Source of the DNA: Epiperipatus broadwayi
Lineage: Eukaryota; Onychophora; Udeonychophora; Euonychophora; Peripatidae
Direction: 5' to 3'
Assembly (NCBI GenBank): GCA_028023455.1
Contig: JAQFVV010012980.1
Span: forward strand, 252,001-316,000
Length of the DNA stretch: 64,000 bases
The translations under genes were made by a program, and so were the position numbers. This document shows, one piece after another, positions 41,801 through 54,304 of the stretch (the stretch's first letter is position 1; each line of letters starts with the position of its first letter). Under the pieces are notes generated by a model. That model was not told the DNA's origin and made no database searches. It was given only the letters and a program-made list of their open reading frames with translations.

Positions 41801-44800
41801 AATTAATTGTCTGTTTAGAAATGGAATTTGTGCCTGATTTTCTGAGGGGGCTAAAGGTTAAATTTAATTGAGAAGTGGGAACCTGTCAGTTAATTATAAA
41901 GATAATAAACACAGGTGGATGTCTCTATAAAAGCTGTGTTAAAGGTGGGGAAAAAAGGCATCTTTTTATTTTAAACTGGCTTGTATTTTTAAAACTTATC
42001 TCTAGCAGTTTTCATTCATTGATCCAAAGAAAACTGTGTTATAAAATTTAAAAATCATTTTTATTATACTCTTGTCTCTTCAGAATAATTTGGCTAAATA
42101 TAACAATGTATAGTGAGTAAATTTTAAGTGGGCACACAACTTCAACCTCCAAAAGTCAGCTATTCAGCAGATGGTAAAAAAAAAAACTAAACCACAGAAG
42201 TTAAAATTTGAGTTTAAAATCGTTTATGTATATGCAAATAGTATAATTTAAAACTCAAAAGTTTGATGCATATATCAGTCAATTTAAATCTACAAAATGA
42301 AATTAAAATTGGAAAAGGACAAACAAAAACAGACTGATATTGTGAAAAAGTTATATGAGGGCTGTTTAACTGAAACTTGCAGAAAATTACAAAGTTTAAA
42401 GTTAATTTACCTAGAGTTGGGAATGAGGAACCCACTCAGCAAAATAAAAACTGTATATATGAGAGAAAAGGAATTGAACTCTATCAAAAGAACTTTTTAC
42501 AATATGGACTTATATGCTCTCATAAACCGGTCAAAAAAAAAAAAGAAAAGAAGTAGAAATCAGGAGCCTGAAAGGACCACTAAAGAACATGTTTAAGTAT
42601 TTTTTTTATTATTATTATTCACTCTTTATATGTGTAGGACATTTGATATCTATATTAAAAAAATGTGTGTAGGACATTTAATATAAAAAAGACGAATTTA
42701 TTTCTTGGTAGTATATCGTATATATCATCTATTTTAAAATTAATTCATGTAAAATTATCATTGTATTATTTTAGGGGTAGAAATTGATTTCAGATGATTT
42801 TATATATGTTTATTTAAATGCTTTTGCTATTATGGTCATTTTAGGGGTAGATGAAATTGATATGCCTTATTTAAAATGCTTTACAAACAATTTTTTTTTC
42901 TCAATTTAAAAAAAAAAAACAATTAAGAGATATTATTATTAGCATCAGAAGTTATTATTAAATGCTTAGACTTATAAATGAATTGCTTGTATATTGAGTA
43001 TCATCATCATCATTTTTACTTTTATTTTATTTTATAAAAGTGCATGGAAATAGTTTTGAAAATTTTGAGCGCATTTCTTATTGCTTATTATTATTGTTAT
43101 CATAAATTTAAGGCCAGAAGCAAGCTGATTTATGCTTGTAAAATTTATGGGCTCATATTCCTGTACACTAATTTGCAAGAATATTAAAGTTGTGAAAGTT
43201 TTACTTGTATAATTTGATATTTCAACCTGTATGTGTGTGGATAGACATAGATCTCAACAAACTCAGTGAAGTTTAACTCACTAAGATATATGCTATATTC
43301 ATAAAGTATTTGAACCCAGTGGAAGAGTTTTCCCACTTGAGTATTCTCTACACTGTAAGAAGGTTTCTTATTTTGATAGCCAGAGGTATTTGGTATACCT
43401 ATGTTTTTATATGACTAGCGATAAAAATCCTAGCATATCTCGACCTTAGTGAAAAAGTTTTCTCTTATTCGGGTCACTGCCTGCCTCATATTAATATTTG
43501 ATATTCCTTACGTGTGGATGAGAGGATAGCCAAGATAAGAATTATTATAAGTATTGGATACCAGGTCGCAACTCAATTTAATATCTGAATGAATGCAGAT
43601 AACGTATGTGCAATTGGTGTATTTGAATATTGTTTTTGTAAATTTGATTTAGCATACGAGCGAAAAATAATTAAGTTAATAACTGTTAAGGGTTAAATAA
43701 AACTTACGAATGATTGGGCATAAGCAATGCAAATATAAATGTATTTAATAAATATTTACATGGCCAGCTGAGAACTTCGCTGGAAAGGTAGTATTGTTAA
43801 AATATTATTATGTTATAAGAACATGAACATAGAGAGTGCACTATGATGTTGTTTGATCTTAATGCCAATTTATTTGCAATAACTTAATCTTACTATTATT
43901 AAGATATCTCTGTTGTAAAGATTAGGGCCAAAGAATATTTAATCAGGATGATCGGATAAGATAAAGGAATTTGCAAGGGAATATTGCCTTTAGATTTATT
44001 AAACAAAATTATCAAATTTAATTAGAAAAGAAAAGAAAAATCGATTACGTATTTTCTAAAATATATCTGTAGTAAAAAGGGAAAGCATTGAAAACGGGAA
44101 GAAATTGGTATTTACTATATTTAAGGTAAAAAGAAATTGTAGATATAATATAATGTATATGTTTTGTATTAATTGACTTATAGTTTGTCAAATAAAATTT
44201 ATTTGTTTTAAATAAAATGTGCGTGTGTCTCCATGTTTTTGTGGGTTATTATTATCTAGATGTTTCCAATCCAATCATACATCAATATAATATTATTATG
44301 AATATTTGAATTATCATGTACGTAATTAATATTTAGTAAAACTATTTAAAAGGTTAATTTTTAAATGCATAAAATTACGAAATAATTTAATATTGTTTAC
44401 ATATAAATTGAGAATAGAGATAGCATTGAGTGATAGCGAATGCAGAGGGTGGGCATAAAATCCTTTCCCCATCCGTTGTATTTAAACTCATCTAGACGCA
44501 TTTTATTTTATTATAATTTTGTTATAATTGCGACTATGTTTTATGATGTGTTTATAAAGATTTAATAAGCTTAAAATATTCCAGCTTTAATGTAAATTGA
44601 TATTAGACTGCATTAAAGACAACCGAGATCACCTTTCAGGCGATCAAGAGAGTAATGTTTATCACCAATAACCTATGGCAGCTTATTTGATTTCCACACC
44701 TAATTGTTCGAAAAACCCTGAGAAGAGATTAGAATAAGAGGAAATGAGCTAGCAAAGATGTAAAATTTAATGATAAAATAAATAATAGTGTAATAGACAT

Positions 44801-45848
44801 ATGGATGTGAAGTTGATAGAGGAGTGGATCCGGAAGGTGGAGATGGATATAGAACTTTATAATGAGGATAAAATTTAATTGTAGCTTTAATTATAGAGAA
44901 TGAGGACTGTGCTGAGAATAACCTAGAATTCCTATAGGTATTAATATTGTAATTTTAATGCGTTCTTGGTGTTGTCTAAATCGATTATGTATTAACCCAT
45001 TCATGAAATATTATTATTAAGAGTATTGAATTGAGATTTAACCTTTATATTTTACTGGAGCTGCAATTTGGCACCCTGGCAATTAAACTTATGATGTTCT
45101 GTGTCATCATCATCATCTCAGTAGGCCTCAGAAATAGTGTTAGCTGGGAATGATGAAGTATCCATCGATCCATTCTTAAAATGTTTTAATTGGCATGCAA
45201 TTTATCTGCAAATGTGTAAGTGCCATATAGTTTGAATATAGTATAATTAAGTCACAACGTGGATATGCATTCATTGGAATAAAATTCTCATTGGTTAGAA
45301 TAAAGTTATAATTAGCTTAAACTATCCACTAATATAAATGATATTTTAAGCTCTCCCAATCGTTTTAATGCTATTTAAAATCCAATGTGGGTGACCAGTC
45401 GAGAGATTGCAAAATACGTTTCCTGTTACTTTAATAAGTTTGTATAAAGTTAACAAAATAAAGAATAACTTTTCATTTGTTTGAATGGATTTGATTTGGT
45501 TACAATTGGCCTGTAACGGCTCGCACGAAGGAGGTTATACCTGGTTTATACGTATGAAATATATTAGTCTATGCATTATATTTGAGAAATTATTAGATTA
45601 AATCTATATTTAGAAATTATTTGATCTATACTTAGTATACCAGAATATATATAATTGATGCATTGCATATTTAATTGATACGTAAGAAATGCATCTGTCG
45701 TTAATTTATATATTTAAGAAATGTTCATCATCTTTTAAAAACCAATAATACATTTGCATTTTCATTTAGTTAGAAAAATCAGCATCTTTTCTTCTTCTCT
45801 TGAAATTTTAATTGTTAGAAATTTCTTTTCAAATTTTTCGTTTGTTAG
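38831..45848. other. Long AT-rich stretch without recognisable genes
   Basis: No repeat family from elsewhere in the window was recognised. Patches at about 39370-39540, 40100-40500 and 40790-41000 are more mixed in composition and contain short minus-strand frames (for example 41002-40814, MDRKFSFISNLKIW), but nothing I can assign. Short direct duplications occur at 42632-42690 and 42771-42885. Confidence 0.5.
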
Positions 45849-45860
45849 AATATATATATA

Positions 45861-45920
<60 letters not shown>
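45849..45920. repeat. Compound (TA)n-(TG)n microsatellite
   Basis: TA blocks with a TGTGTA interruption, followed by a (TG) run of about 30 bases. Confidence 0.95.
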
Positions 45921-45924
<4 letters not shown>

Positions 45925-46137
45925 GCGATCTTAAATGAATATTCAATTTTGTAAATGAAAATTTATTTTGCATAAATGTCCAAAAAAGAATATGTATTGC
46001 ATATAAAATAAGAACAATCGTCATCTACATTGTTCTACATATCTGTGTAATGCTAAGGAGGATGAATAATAAAGTTTCTGATAAATAAAATAACCTGTTG
46101 GTGAGATTGTTCCCCCATATATATATATATATATATA

Positions 46138-46232
46138 TTGAAGCAGTCAATCTTAGCTTAAGTTTGAGCTTCATGATTTCACTTACTAACCTATATTCAA
46201 ACCCTATATCCCATCCTGCTCCTTTTGTCATG
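46138..46232 (-). repeat. Short dispersed repeat R3, copy 3 (inverted)
   Basis: The reverse complement matches 37698-37790, including the GGGATATAGGGTTTG and AAGCTAAGATTGACTGCTT blocks. A short (AT)n abuts its other end. Confidence 0.75.
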
Positions 46233-46366
46233 TATGTATCTTTTATGTATACATATGAGATGTGCACCTAAATTATAAAATTTTAACTTTTAAATTAACA
46301 TTTTTATTTTTATTAATTTTGTGATTAATAATTCTTTTTAATAAAATACATAGGTAGGTGTGGCTC

Positions 46367-46627
<261 letters not shown>

Positions 46628-46739
46628 TATATTACATATATTGTGAAATGAATACAGATATCAAACTTTATTTATTACATATATATATATATATATATAT
46701 ATATTGTAGATATATATATATAGTATTCAATTATTTAAA

Positions 46740-49700
46740 AAAAAAATTTTTTTTCTTTTATACATACAGAGATTTATATGTATAGATTTATTATTATGAA
46801 TAAACAGTTTTGTGATTTATTATATAATATTTTTTTTATTAAATAATATGTGTTAAATTTATTTAACTTTCATTTTGTTAAAATAGAGTAAATCAGAAAA
46901 GTGTAAAATAAGGCAATTAAGATTGTTAGATTAGGAGATAAAAAAATGTACACGTGTGAAACAATGAATACATCTGTACAAATACAAATACGCTTTTACA
47001 CCTATTTCTGATGGCTATAGATTCCAGGTTTGTTGTTATCTGTATCTTAAGATTATTTTTACAAAAGAGGTGCTTTGATGTAGATAACGATAGTGATCAA
47101 TTTTAAGTCTTTATTGATTGTGACCGACATCAAACTTGTGAAGCTTTGATTTTTTTTTTAAGATAAAGATTTCCAGATGTTTTTTTTTCTTTGGTTGAAA
47201 TTCGTGATATAAATGATTGAAACAATTTTTTTAATCAGTTAGTCTTAAATTTTTTTAGAGAGATGATCAGTTATTCTTAAATTTCTTTAAAGAGATGATC
47301 AGTTAGTCTTAAATTTTTTTAAAGAGATGATGAGTTAGTCATTAATTTTTTTAGAGAGAGAGTCACTCAGATTATTATTTTGAGACTCAACTCAGTCGGT
47401 CCTTCCTTGTTATTATTCTTAAGCAGAAATGTAAGGTCGGATTTTTTTTTTTAAAAGAGAGTGAATGCTTTAATTTTTTTTTCTCACTCTTTGAAAGTTG
47501 AAAAAAAGAGCAAATGAAATGTGCGTTTATATAAAGCAATTTCCAGCAATATTAAAGAAGAGGAGAGAAATGGAACAAGATTGAATTTATTAGAAGTTAG
47601 TAATAATTATATAAAAATGATATTAACATATTTGGTTATGCATAATACTATGCCTCTGCATTGCTAAACCATTTTTTCTGCTTCCTGGTTAATACAGAAT
47701 GAGTCAAAATCGCTGATCTGTCTATGAAGTCATGTATCCAGTAATAACCAACAAAATGATAGATTTTGAAGCCAACCACACAAGCTATATGGAATGCTTT
47801 GTTTCTAGTTCCTGGCTTATTAAAAGCTCATTACCTTCGAATGAATGGAGAAGAGGAAATAGGAGGAAAAGAAAATTTATAACAGCCATGTAGAACCAAG
47901 TTTGAAGCCATAAATCAAATTTTGTTGATTTACCTCAATCATCTAAAGTGTCGACAGCAATTATTTTTTTTAAAGGAGAGAGACAAGCAAATCCACCGGT
48001 ACCTACTTATTCAAAGTACTTATAATAACTTTTTTTTTAAATGGTAGAAGGAAGCCAATCAACAGTGAATAATAATGGAATTGAATAAACAAGCAAAGTC
48101 AATTGATTCAGCATTATCTTAAAAATATCTGCAATAACTTTCTTTTTTTGTTGTTGTTGTTGGTGGTGAGCAAAGAAAAGCAGTCTGAAAATTCAAACTC
48201 AGGACATTAATAAGAAGTAAAAAGTAGACGGGTAAATATGAACTTTCTTTAACCGATTTTATTCTTTTACTTATTAAAAGTAAACCTTAATTTACTGGTC
48301 AAAGCAATTTTCTTTTTTGATACAGAAACATTAAAGACTTTTTTATCTATAGTTATTTGCAATATCTCACAACATAGCACAAACATAGTTTAAATCTTTA
48401 AACTTAATTTTTTTTTTGTTTTTTTTTGTTATATATTGTAATGTTGAAATGTTTTTTTTTTTTAATTGTTCTTCAGTTGTTAATGATAATGAGCAACCTA
48501 TAGATATATGCATTTATAATGTTTTTTATTTTTATTTTATCTTGTTGCATATTAAAATTAATATATGTATTTTATTTTCTTTCGCTATAAGGTTGCAAAA
48601 GAAAAAGATATTTTTATATATGTAATTTATGGGTATACATTTTAAACATATATGTTAACAATACCGAATGCGTGAATGTGTAACTGCTTATCCAAACACA
48701 TCAAAGACTAGGTTATATATGATTAGTTTAAAATGGTAAATTGAAAAGTAGGGCATTACATTTGAATGGAAGTGAAATAACATATACAAGTAACACCTGA
48801 AATTTATTTTATGATATGATAAGTAAGAAAAGTCTTAAATAAGCATTTATAGAATATGTATTTTTTTTTAATATTGATTTAAGTCAGCTTATTTTGAGAT
48901 ATCAAGAAAAATGACAAACCTATATATTAAGTTTATTTGCTTATACTTATATAAATTTTTATATTAATAAGCCATTTATTTAATTGTTGATTTGACTTTA
49001 AAGAAGGAAAGAAAGAGTAGTAGTGTTAATAAAATATAATTATATATCTTAATTGGTTTCCGAGTTATTATTAAGAATATTGTGTTGTTTTTTTTTTGTC
49101 TTAATTCTATCATTTTAATTCATCATCATTGCTCACAGTTATTAAGTATTACCATTCATATATATTGAGCAATCACTTGCAAATATTAAGCGTCCGCAAA
49201 ATAATAGGTAAACTAGAATGTTGATATTTAAGTATTTAAGGATTATGCTTGAGAATAACCAAAATTTTGATAATTATAGTTCAACATAGAAAGCTAAAAT
49301 TGTGTTGTGTCCATGAATTTAGATCATCCTCATCAAAGATGGATATCATGTTATTAGTTAAAAATGTTTCAAATAATACTATATAAAAGTTATGATTGCC
49401 ATCAATCATCATTAATAAATTATAATCATTAAATTTAATGTTTAGCATAATGAATATATTTTAGTAAATAGGGGTTTATAGAAAATTGAATATTATGCAA
49501 AGAGATTCATGATGATCAATCATCACCATTAGTATTATTAAATCCCAGTATGAAATAGGATAATTTTAATAGATGCCTATAAGTTTATAATGATGAATTT
49601 ATTGTTGTGAGTTTATTGATAAGCCATGGCTGGTCTCATCATCACTATTATAATCATTATTATGATATCACTATTATTATCATTATTATGATATTATTAT

Positions 49701-50640
49701 CATCATCATTATTACCTTTAATGTGATAAATAATCTAGTTAAATGGCCATCAATATCAATAATGGTCTTCACATGCTTGTTTGGAAGCCATTAATAGGAT
49801 TATACATGTCTGTTCATCAATATACGCTAATGAGCTAGCAATGTCTATAAGAATCTTTGATCCATAGTATAAACTTTGGTAATATTGGGATCTTGTAATT
49901 TTATCAATATAGATAAAATGTTAGAATGTCATTTTTGTTCAATAGTCATCCAAGTCATGTGTAATAAATATTTACTGAATGAGTTTGAACTCAAGTACAC
50001 TATAAATAGATACTTATCTAGATTGAAAACAATCTAGTGGCGCTCATGGGAAAACACATGTACTTAGCTAAACTGAATAAAGAGTGATATCATCCCTTTC
50101 CAACTTCATAATATTAGTTTTATAAAATATATTTTTTTATAAGTTGTCATGAATAGCACCTGTGTGTGCATATGACCATGAATGGTCTTATATATTTGGA
50201 AAGAAGGATAGGAAGGATTCTTTGTTAGAAGAATCTAGTATTGGAGATAAGCATAAGGCACTCCAGGAATCTCACAGTGGGTACTTTTATTCAGTTGCTA
50301 TATTTAATATTATTTTTATTTGATGACAAAGGCCAGTATGTTTTATTGTTCAAATGACTGCCCCAATATATAAATAAATACCAAGAATCTTTAATGCTGA
50401 TATTTTCAAGTGGCACAGTGATTCTATAATTTCTTTATCTATGCTATGATGAATTAATATAGTTACAAATGGTACAGATTGGATAGGCATATATCTAATA
50501 ATTAATAATTTCCCCTATCTAAATATTTATTATGGTTACAAATGTGACATATTAAAATAGTTACAAATTATAGTTACAAATACATATCTTTTATATTAAT
50601 TTAATAATTACAAATACATATTATATTAATTTATAAATAT
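46740..50640. other. AT-rich stretch without recognisable genes
   Basis: Contains a small tandem array at 47234-47361 and many T-rich runs on the plus strand between 47140 and 48480. A cluster of CATTATTATGAT-type imperfect trinucleotides lies at 49640-49710. No coding frame is assigned. Confidence 0.5.
47234..47361. repeat. Imperfect tandem repeat, unit about 33 bp, four copies
   Basis: Units contain AGTTAGTCTTAAATTTTTTT followed by AGAGATGAT(C/G). The copies differ by a few bases. Confidence 0.8.
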
Positions 50641-50644
50641 TGTT

Positions 50645-50760
<116 letters not shown>

Positions 50761-50799
50761 AGCAAAATACTAACAAAATATTGATTTTTTTTTTGTAAA

Positions 50800-51085
50800 T
50801 ATTTTATTATATGTCATTTGTACAACTTTTTATTTTTAAAGTATTTTTTTTTCTTTTAAACTTTATTTTGTAAAATCCAATATGGAAGATGCTACAGTCG
50901 AATGTCTAAAAATAATTAAAGGGTTGGAAGCACTATTGTTTTAATCTGGGGAAGGTATTTTAATTAAAGTTTTTACTTAAAATGGGATTAAGATTTTCTT
51001 TTATTATAAACATTTTTGTCAAATCTATTTCTAATCCAAAAACAGATTTGAATTTATTTTTGGCCATTATCTTACTGTTGTATCT
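50800..51085 (+). mobile_element. Penelope-like element, second 5' fragment
   Basis: Similar to the reverse complement of 37440-37262 and 36080-36010. It holds the short frame MEDATVECLKIIKGLE at 50883 and then, after a deletion of most of the N-terminal region, the sequence encoding the VKSISN-type helix at 51010-51075. It joins R4 sequence at the same position as the 36006 junction, so both loci descend from one insertion event. Broken and non-coding now. Confidence 0.7.
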
Positions 51086-51089
51086 ACAA

Positions 51090-52192
51090 AAACAATTGAT
51101 AGAGGAAAAGTAAGAATTTTTAGATGAGAGATTACATTGTAAAGCTAAAACTAAGTGATTAAAGTCATTCTAAAAACACATGGGCAAAAGTATAAGATGG
51201 CTGATGTTTAATCAAGAAGAGATTAGCTACTATTGAGAGAATGGTACAATTAGCTGAATCCAAGCTGTTTTGAAATGTAAGCATAGAAAGCTTATCACCT
51301 CTTGGTCCTGTTGGTCATCATCTGCAACCACCATGTCATTATGCTCAGGTGAATTGAAGTAAAAGCTGATGGAGAATTATAGAATGCTAAATAGAAGCTT
51401 GCCGTCACATAACAACCACCATGCATGAGATGTTCTTTTTAATAAAAACTTTTAAAATTGTGCAAGGTAAATTATTTCAAACCGCCACCACTGAAACTAA
51501 ATCTAGCTTGCCTAATTAATTTTAAATTCTTTTATCATGATTTTACATGTATTATTTAACTTTTTTTTTTTTTAAATATGTAAATGTATATTTGCCTTTA
51601 AATAATTTCTATAAATTTAATCCTATCTCATATGCTCTAACTTTCCTTAACCTTGGTGCGGTCAATTCTTTATTACTTTTGATTTTATATATATGCTTTT
51701 ATTATTATTATTATGATTATGCCAATCTCTAACAATCTGATGAGTTGAATTTTATAAAATCTTTTCTTTCTTTTAAGAAAACATTCATGAATCAAGGTTA
51801 TTTAATGTCCTTTTAAAATGTAATGCTTTATTAATTAATATGTTCCACATATTGCTTTTACGAGTCAATATTTTATGTTCGTTTTTAGTATAAAAATATA
51901 TATTTGTTTCACTCTGGATTTTCTACCTGGAGTGAATTCAGAACTGAAGCTATTTAATGCTTTGAAACTGTATTTATTTTATAAATGTTATTCAATTCTG
52001 AAAATGTGACTGATTAGTTTTTTTTTTATAACTGCTAGTTTTTGATCTATTCTTAAAATATCAAATACAGTACTTAAATATTCCAGTTATTACAAAATCA
52101 ATGAAAGTGGGATTGATTTATTTAAAAATACCAGAAAAGGAATGGGGGTAAATCTTAATGTCTGTTTTACTAAATAAAATCTTAATGTATAT
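51090..52192 (-). repeat. Inverted copies of R4 (51090-51540) and R5 (51893-52192)
   Basis: The reverse complement matches R4, with ACCATTTTA-poor but recognisable blocks such as GATGATGACC and TTTACCTTGCAC. R5 landmarks are TTTACCCCCATTCC and CCAGGTAGAAAATCC. The intervening 51541-51892 is AT-rich, and its similarity to the other copies is unclear. Confidence 0.68.
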
Positions 52193-52260
52193 GATACACA
52201 CACACACATATATATATATATATAGTAAGTTAAAAACAAACTCATGAAGCTTCAAAGATA

Positions 52261-52315
52261 CCCTCAACCTCAGACCGCGGTTTCTGCCTCTAGTGTCATC
52301 AGTGAGGTGCTAGGG
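52261..52315 (-). ncRNA. Type I hammerhead ribozyme, family C copy 1
   Basis: Read on the minus strand: outer stem I CCCT/AGGG, inner stem I CCTCA/TGAGG, core CTGATGA, an 11-base stem-loop II with two G-C pairs, GAAA, palindromic stem III ACCGCGGT, and C at the cleavage site, with predicted cut between 52273 and 52272. All invariant positions are present. The very short stem II and the 2-nt stem III gap again point to a dimeric fold. Confidence 0.88.
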
Positions 52316-52629
52316 AATAAAAATACTAGAACTAGTCCAGAATTTTATCAATGCCTAACTATTGAGAAGAAAATCTAAAACTTTCAGACATTTAAATGTC
52401 CAAAAATTTAGCTATCTAACTCAAATAGCCGTATGGGACTGAACTAAGTTCAGATACACCATATATTAATAGCTCTAGCAATATAAAATTGCCAAAGCAT
52501 TAATAGCAAAAAACTAAAATTAAATTGATAAAAAATCAAGTCAGATGACCTAATTTTAATAAAGCTCCTATTTACAAATGTTATATATAGAGTAAGTTAA
52601 AAACAAACTCTTATGAAGCTTCAAAAATA

Positions 52630-52684
52630 CCCTCAACCTCAGACCGCAGTTTCTGCCTCTAGCATCATCAGTGAGGTGCTAGGG
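52630..52684 (-). ncRNA. Type I hammerhead ribozyme, family C copy 2
   Basis: Same helices as copy 1, 369 bp on. Stem III reads ACTGCGGT, changing one pair to T-G. The core CTGATGA, GAAA and the cleavage C are intact. Stem I CCTCA/TGAGG and CCCT/AGGG are intact. Confidence 0.85.
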
Positions 52685-52998
52685 AATAAAAATACTAGAA
52701 CTAGTCCAGCATTTTATCAATGCTTAACTATTGAGAAGAAAATCTGAAACTTTCAGACATTTAAATATCCAAAAATCCAGCTATCTAACTCAAATAGCCG
52801 TATGGGACTGAACTAAGTTCAGATACACCAAATATTAAAAGCTCAAGCAATATAAAATTGCCAAAGCATTAATAGCAAAAAACTAAAATTAAATTGATAA
52901 AAAATCAAGTCAGATGACCTAATTTTAATAAAGCTCCTATTTACAAATGTTATATATAGAGTAAGTTAAAAACAAACTATTATGAAGCTTCAAAAATA

Positions 52999-53053
52999 CC
53001 CTCAACCTCAGACTGCGGTTTCTGCCTCTAGCGTCATCAGTGAGGTGCTAGGG
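52999..53053 (-). ncRNA. Type I hammerhead ribozyme, family C copy 3
   Basis: Another 369 bp on. Stem III reads ACCGCAGT, one pair weakened. The core, stem I and the cleavage C are intact. Confidence 0.85.
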
Positions 53054-53135
53054 AATAAAAATACTAGAACTAGTCCAGCATTTTATCAGTGCCTAACTAT
53101 TGATAAAATGCTGGACTAGTTCTAGTATTTTTATT

Positions 53136-53190
53136 CCCTAGCACCTCACTGATGACGCTAGAGGCAGAAACCGCGGTCTAAGGTTGAGGG
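53136..53190 (+). ncRNA. Type I hammerhead ribozyme, family C copy 4 (inverted arm)
   Basis: CCCT 53136-53139 pairs with AGGG 53187-53190. CCTCA 53144-53148 pairs with TAAGG 53179-53183, with one C-A mismatch. CTGATGA 53149-53155, GAAA 53167-53170, palindrome ACCGCGGT 53170-53177, cleavage C 53178. The stem I mismatch may lower activity. Confidence 0.82.
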
Positions 53191-53306
53191 TATTTTTGAA
53201 GCTTCATAAGAGTTTGTTTTTAACTTACTCTATATATAACATTTGTAAATAGAAGCTTTATTAAAATTAGGTCATCTGACTTGATTTTTTATCAATATAT
53301 ATATAT

Positions 53307-53713
53307 GAAAAACAAAAAACAAGTTAAAAACTTAAAACGCTTCAATTTAAGTTTTTTGTTTTTCATAAATGTACCTTTGAGGTCTATCTAGCAATGATAT
53401 ATATTGCAGAGGCTTCTACTATGTTGTGATGCTGAACTGATATCAAACTCATATGGCTATCTGGCTTGCTATGCTGAGTTTGAAGATATTACGTGTCTAA
53501 AAGATTCACACATTTCAAGCTGAATAGAAACTGTTTCATAAACACTCAGAGTTTTTGTTTAGATCTATTTTCTTATTCCTGTCTTTCACTGATGATAGCA
53601 AATAGCTTGAAATCATGATCTGAAAGTGGAATTAAAGTTAGAGATAGTGAATGCTTGCTCTGACGTTTATGTAAACATACGCTTGATGGTGTTTTCGGTA
53701 GAACACCATTTGT

Positions 53714-53716
<3 letters not shown>
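53307..53716 (+). mobile_element. Retrozyme-like element, family A, single unit
   Basis: Bounded by (TA)n on both sides, starting GAAAAACAAAAAACAAG and ending CCATTTGTTGA. The body matches family A units (CTTTGAGGTCTATC, GCAATGATATATATTGC, CTCAGAGTTTTTG) and carries one intact plus-strand hammerhead. It lies only 12 bp of TA from the end of the family C array, so two families have accumulated in one TA tract. Confidence 0.85.
53575..53632 (+). ncRNA. Type I hammerhead ribozyme, family A copy 6
   Basis: ATTCC 53575-53579 with GGAAT 53628-53632; CTTTCA 53583-53588 with TGAAAG 53621-53626; core CTGATGA 53589-53595; GAAA 53609-53612; palindrome ATCATGAT 53612-53619; cleavage C 53620. All pairs and core bases are intact. 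Confidence 0.9.

Positions 53717-53765
<49 letters not shown>
53717..53765. repeat. (AT)n microsatellite
   Basis: Lies between the family A unit and an inverted R2 copy. Confidence 0.95.
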
Positions 53766-53771
<6 letters not shown>

Positions 53772-54262
53772 GGCATAGTGTATTATTTGTCTAAATTAGA
53801 ATACTCAAACAAAGAACATTTATTTTAAAGAAGTAAATCAATTTTCATGTTTTTAGCGACATTCATCTGTACCGCATTACTGACATTTGGCCTATCTTTG
53901 TATATATGTATTATGTGCTTCTAGTCTTTTTATCTGAGGGTTGTGACAAGTAGGAACCCATATATTTTTTCTCATATCTCATTCCATAGATAGTTGAGCT
54001 ATCCGGAACATTTATTTCATATAAAAATGCCTCTGGCATTGAGCCCGTAAGTTTGGCACATGCTGTGCTTGTTCACTTCTTCATATCAAAGGCCTGCACA
54101 TCAGCGATGTCCACAGCATGCCTATCCACTTCATTTTTTTATCCAGAAGCATGACTTTTCCTGCTATTTTTAGCTATTATGTCAACACTGCAAACGTATT
54201 TGTAGTATTATTTCTTTTGCTTATGACCTAATTTTAGTGCTGTAAAAATATTGAAATTGTGC
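53766..54262 (-). repeat. Dispersed repeat R2, copy 3 (partial, inverted)
   Basis: The reverse complement matches about 30770-31297. It begins at (AT)n with the R2 right end and shares CATGCCTATCCACTTC and AAGTTTGGCACATGC. It ends near a (CT)n tract at 54267-54295. Confidence 0.75.
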
Positions 54263-54266
54263 TCTG

Positions 54267-54304
<38 letters not shown>

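Larger units (their letters stand above)
52225..53294. mobile_element. Retrozyme-like array, family C (exact 369-bp period, then inverted)
   Basis: Starts GTAAGTTAAAAACAAACT right after (CA)n(TA)n and ends TTTTTTATCA right before (TA)n. Ribozyme cores recur at exactly 369-bp spacing (52261, 52630, 52999). Two complete units and part of a third run on one strand. After about 53100 (centre near CCTAACTATTGATAAAATGC) a partial unit runs in the opposite orientation. Units contain GAACTAAGTTCAGATACACC and CTGACTTGATTTTTTATC. There is no coding frame. Sequence similarity to families A and B is slight, but the architecture is the same: a ribozyme in each unit, ends at TA-rich DNA, and a tandem then fold-back layout. 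Confidence 0.88.

Noticed and set aside
42297-42596. 99-codon plus-strand frame, lysine-rich
   Set aside because: Composition follows local A-richness; no motif, no homologous copy in the window, and it ends in poly-Lys from an A run.
51730-51760. CTGATGA word that could start a hammerhead
   Set aside because: No GAAA at a suitable distance and no paired stem II.
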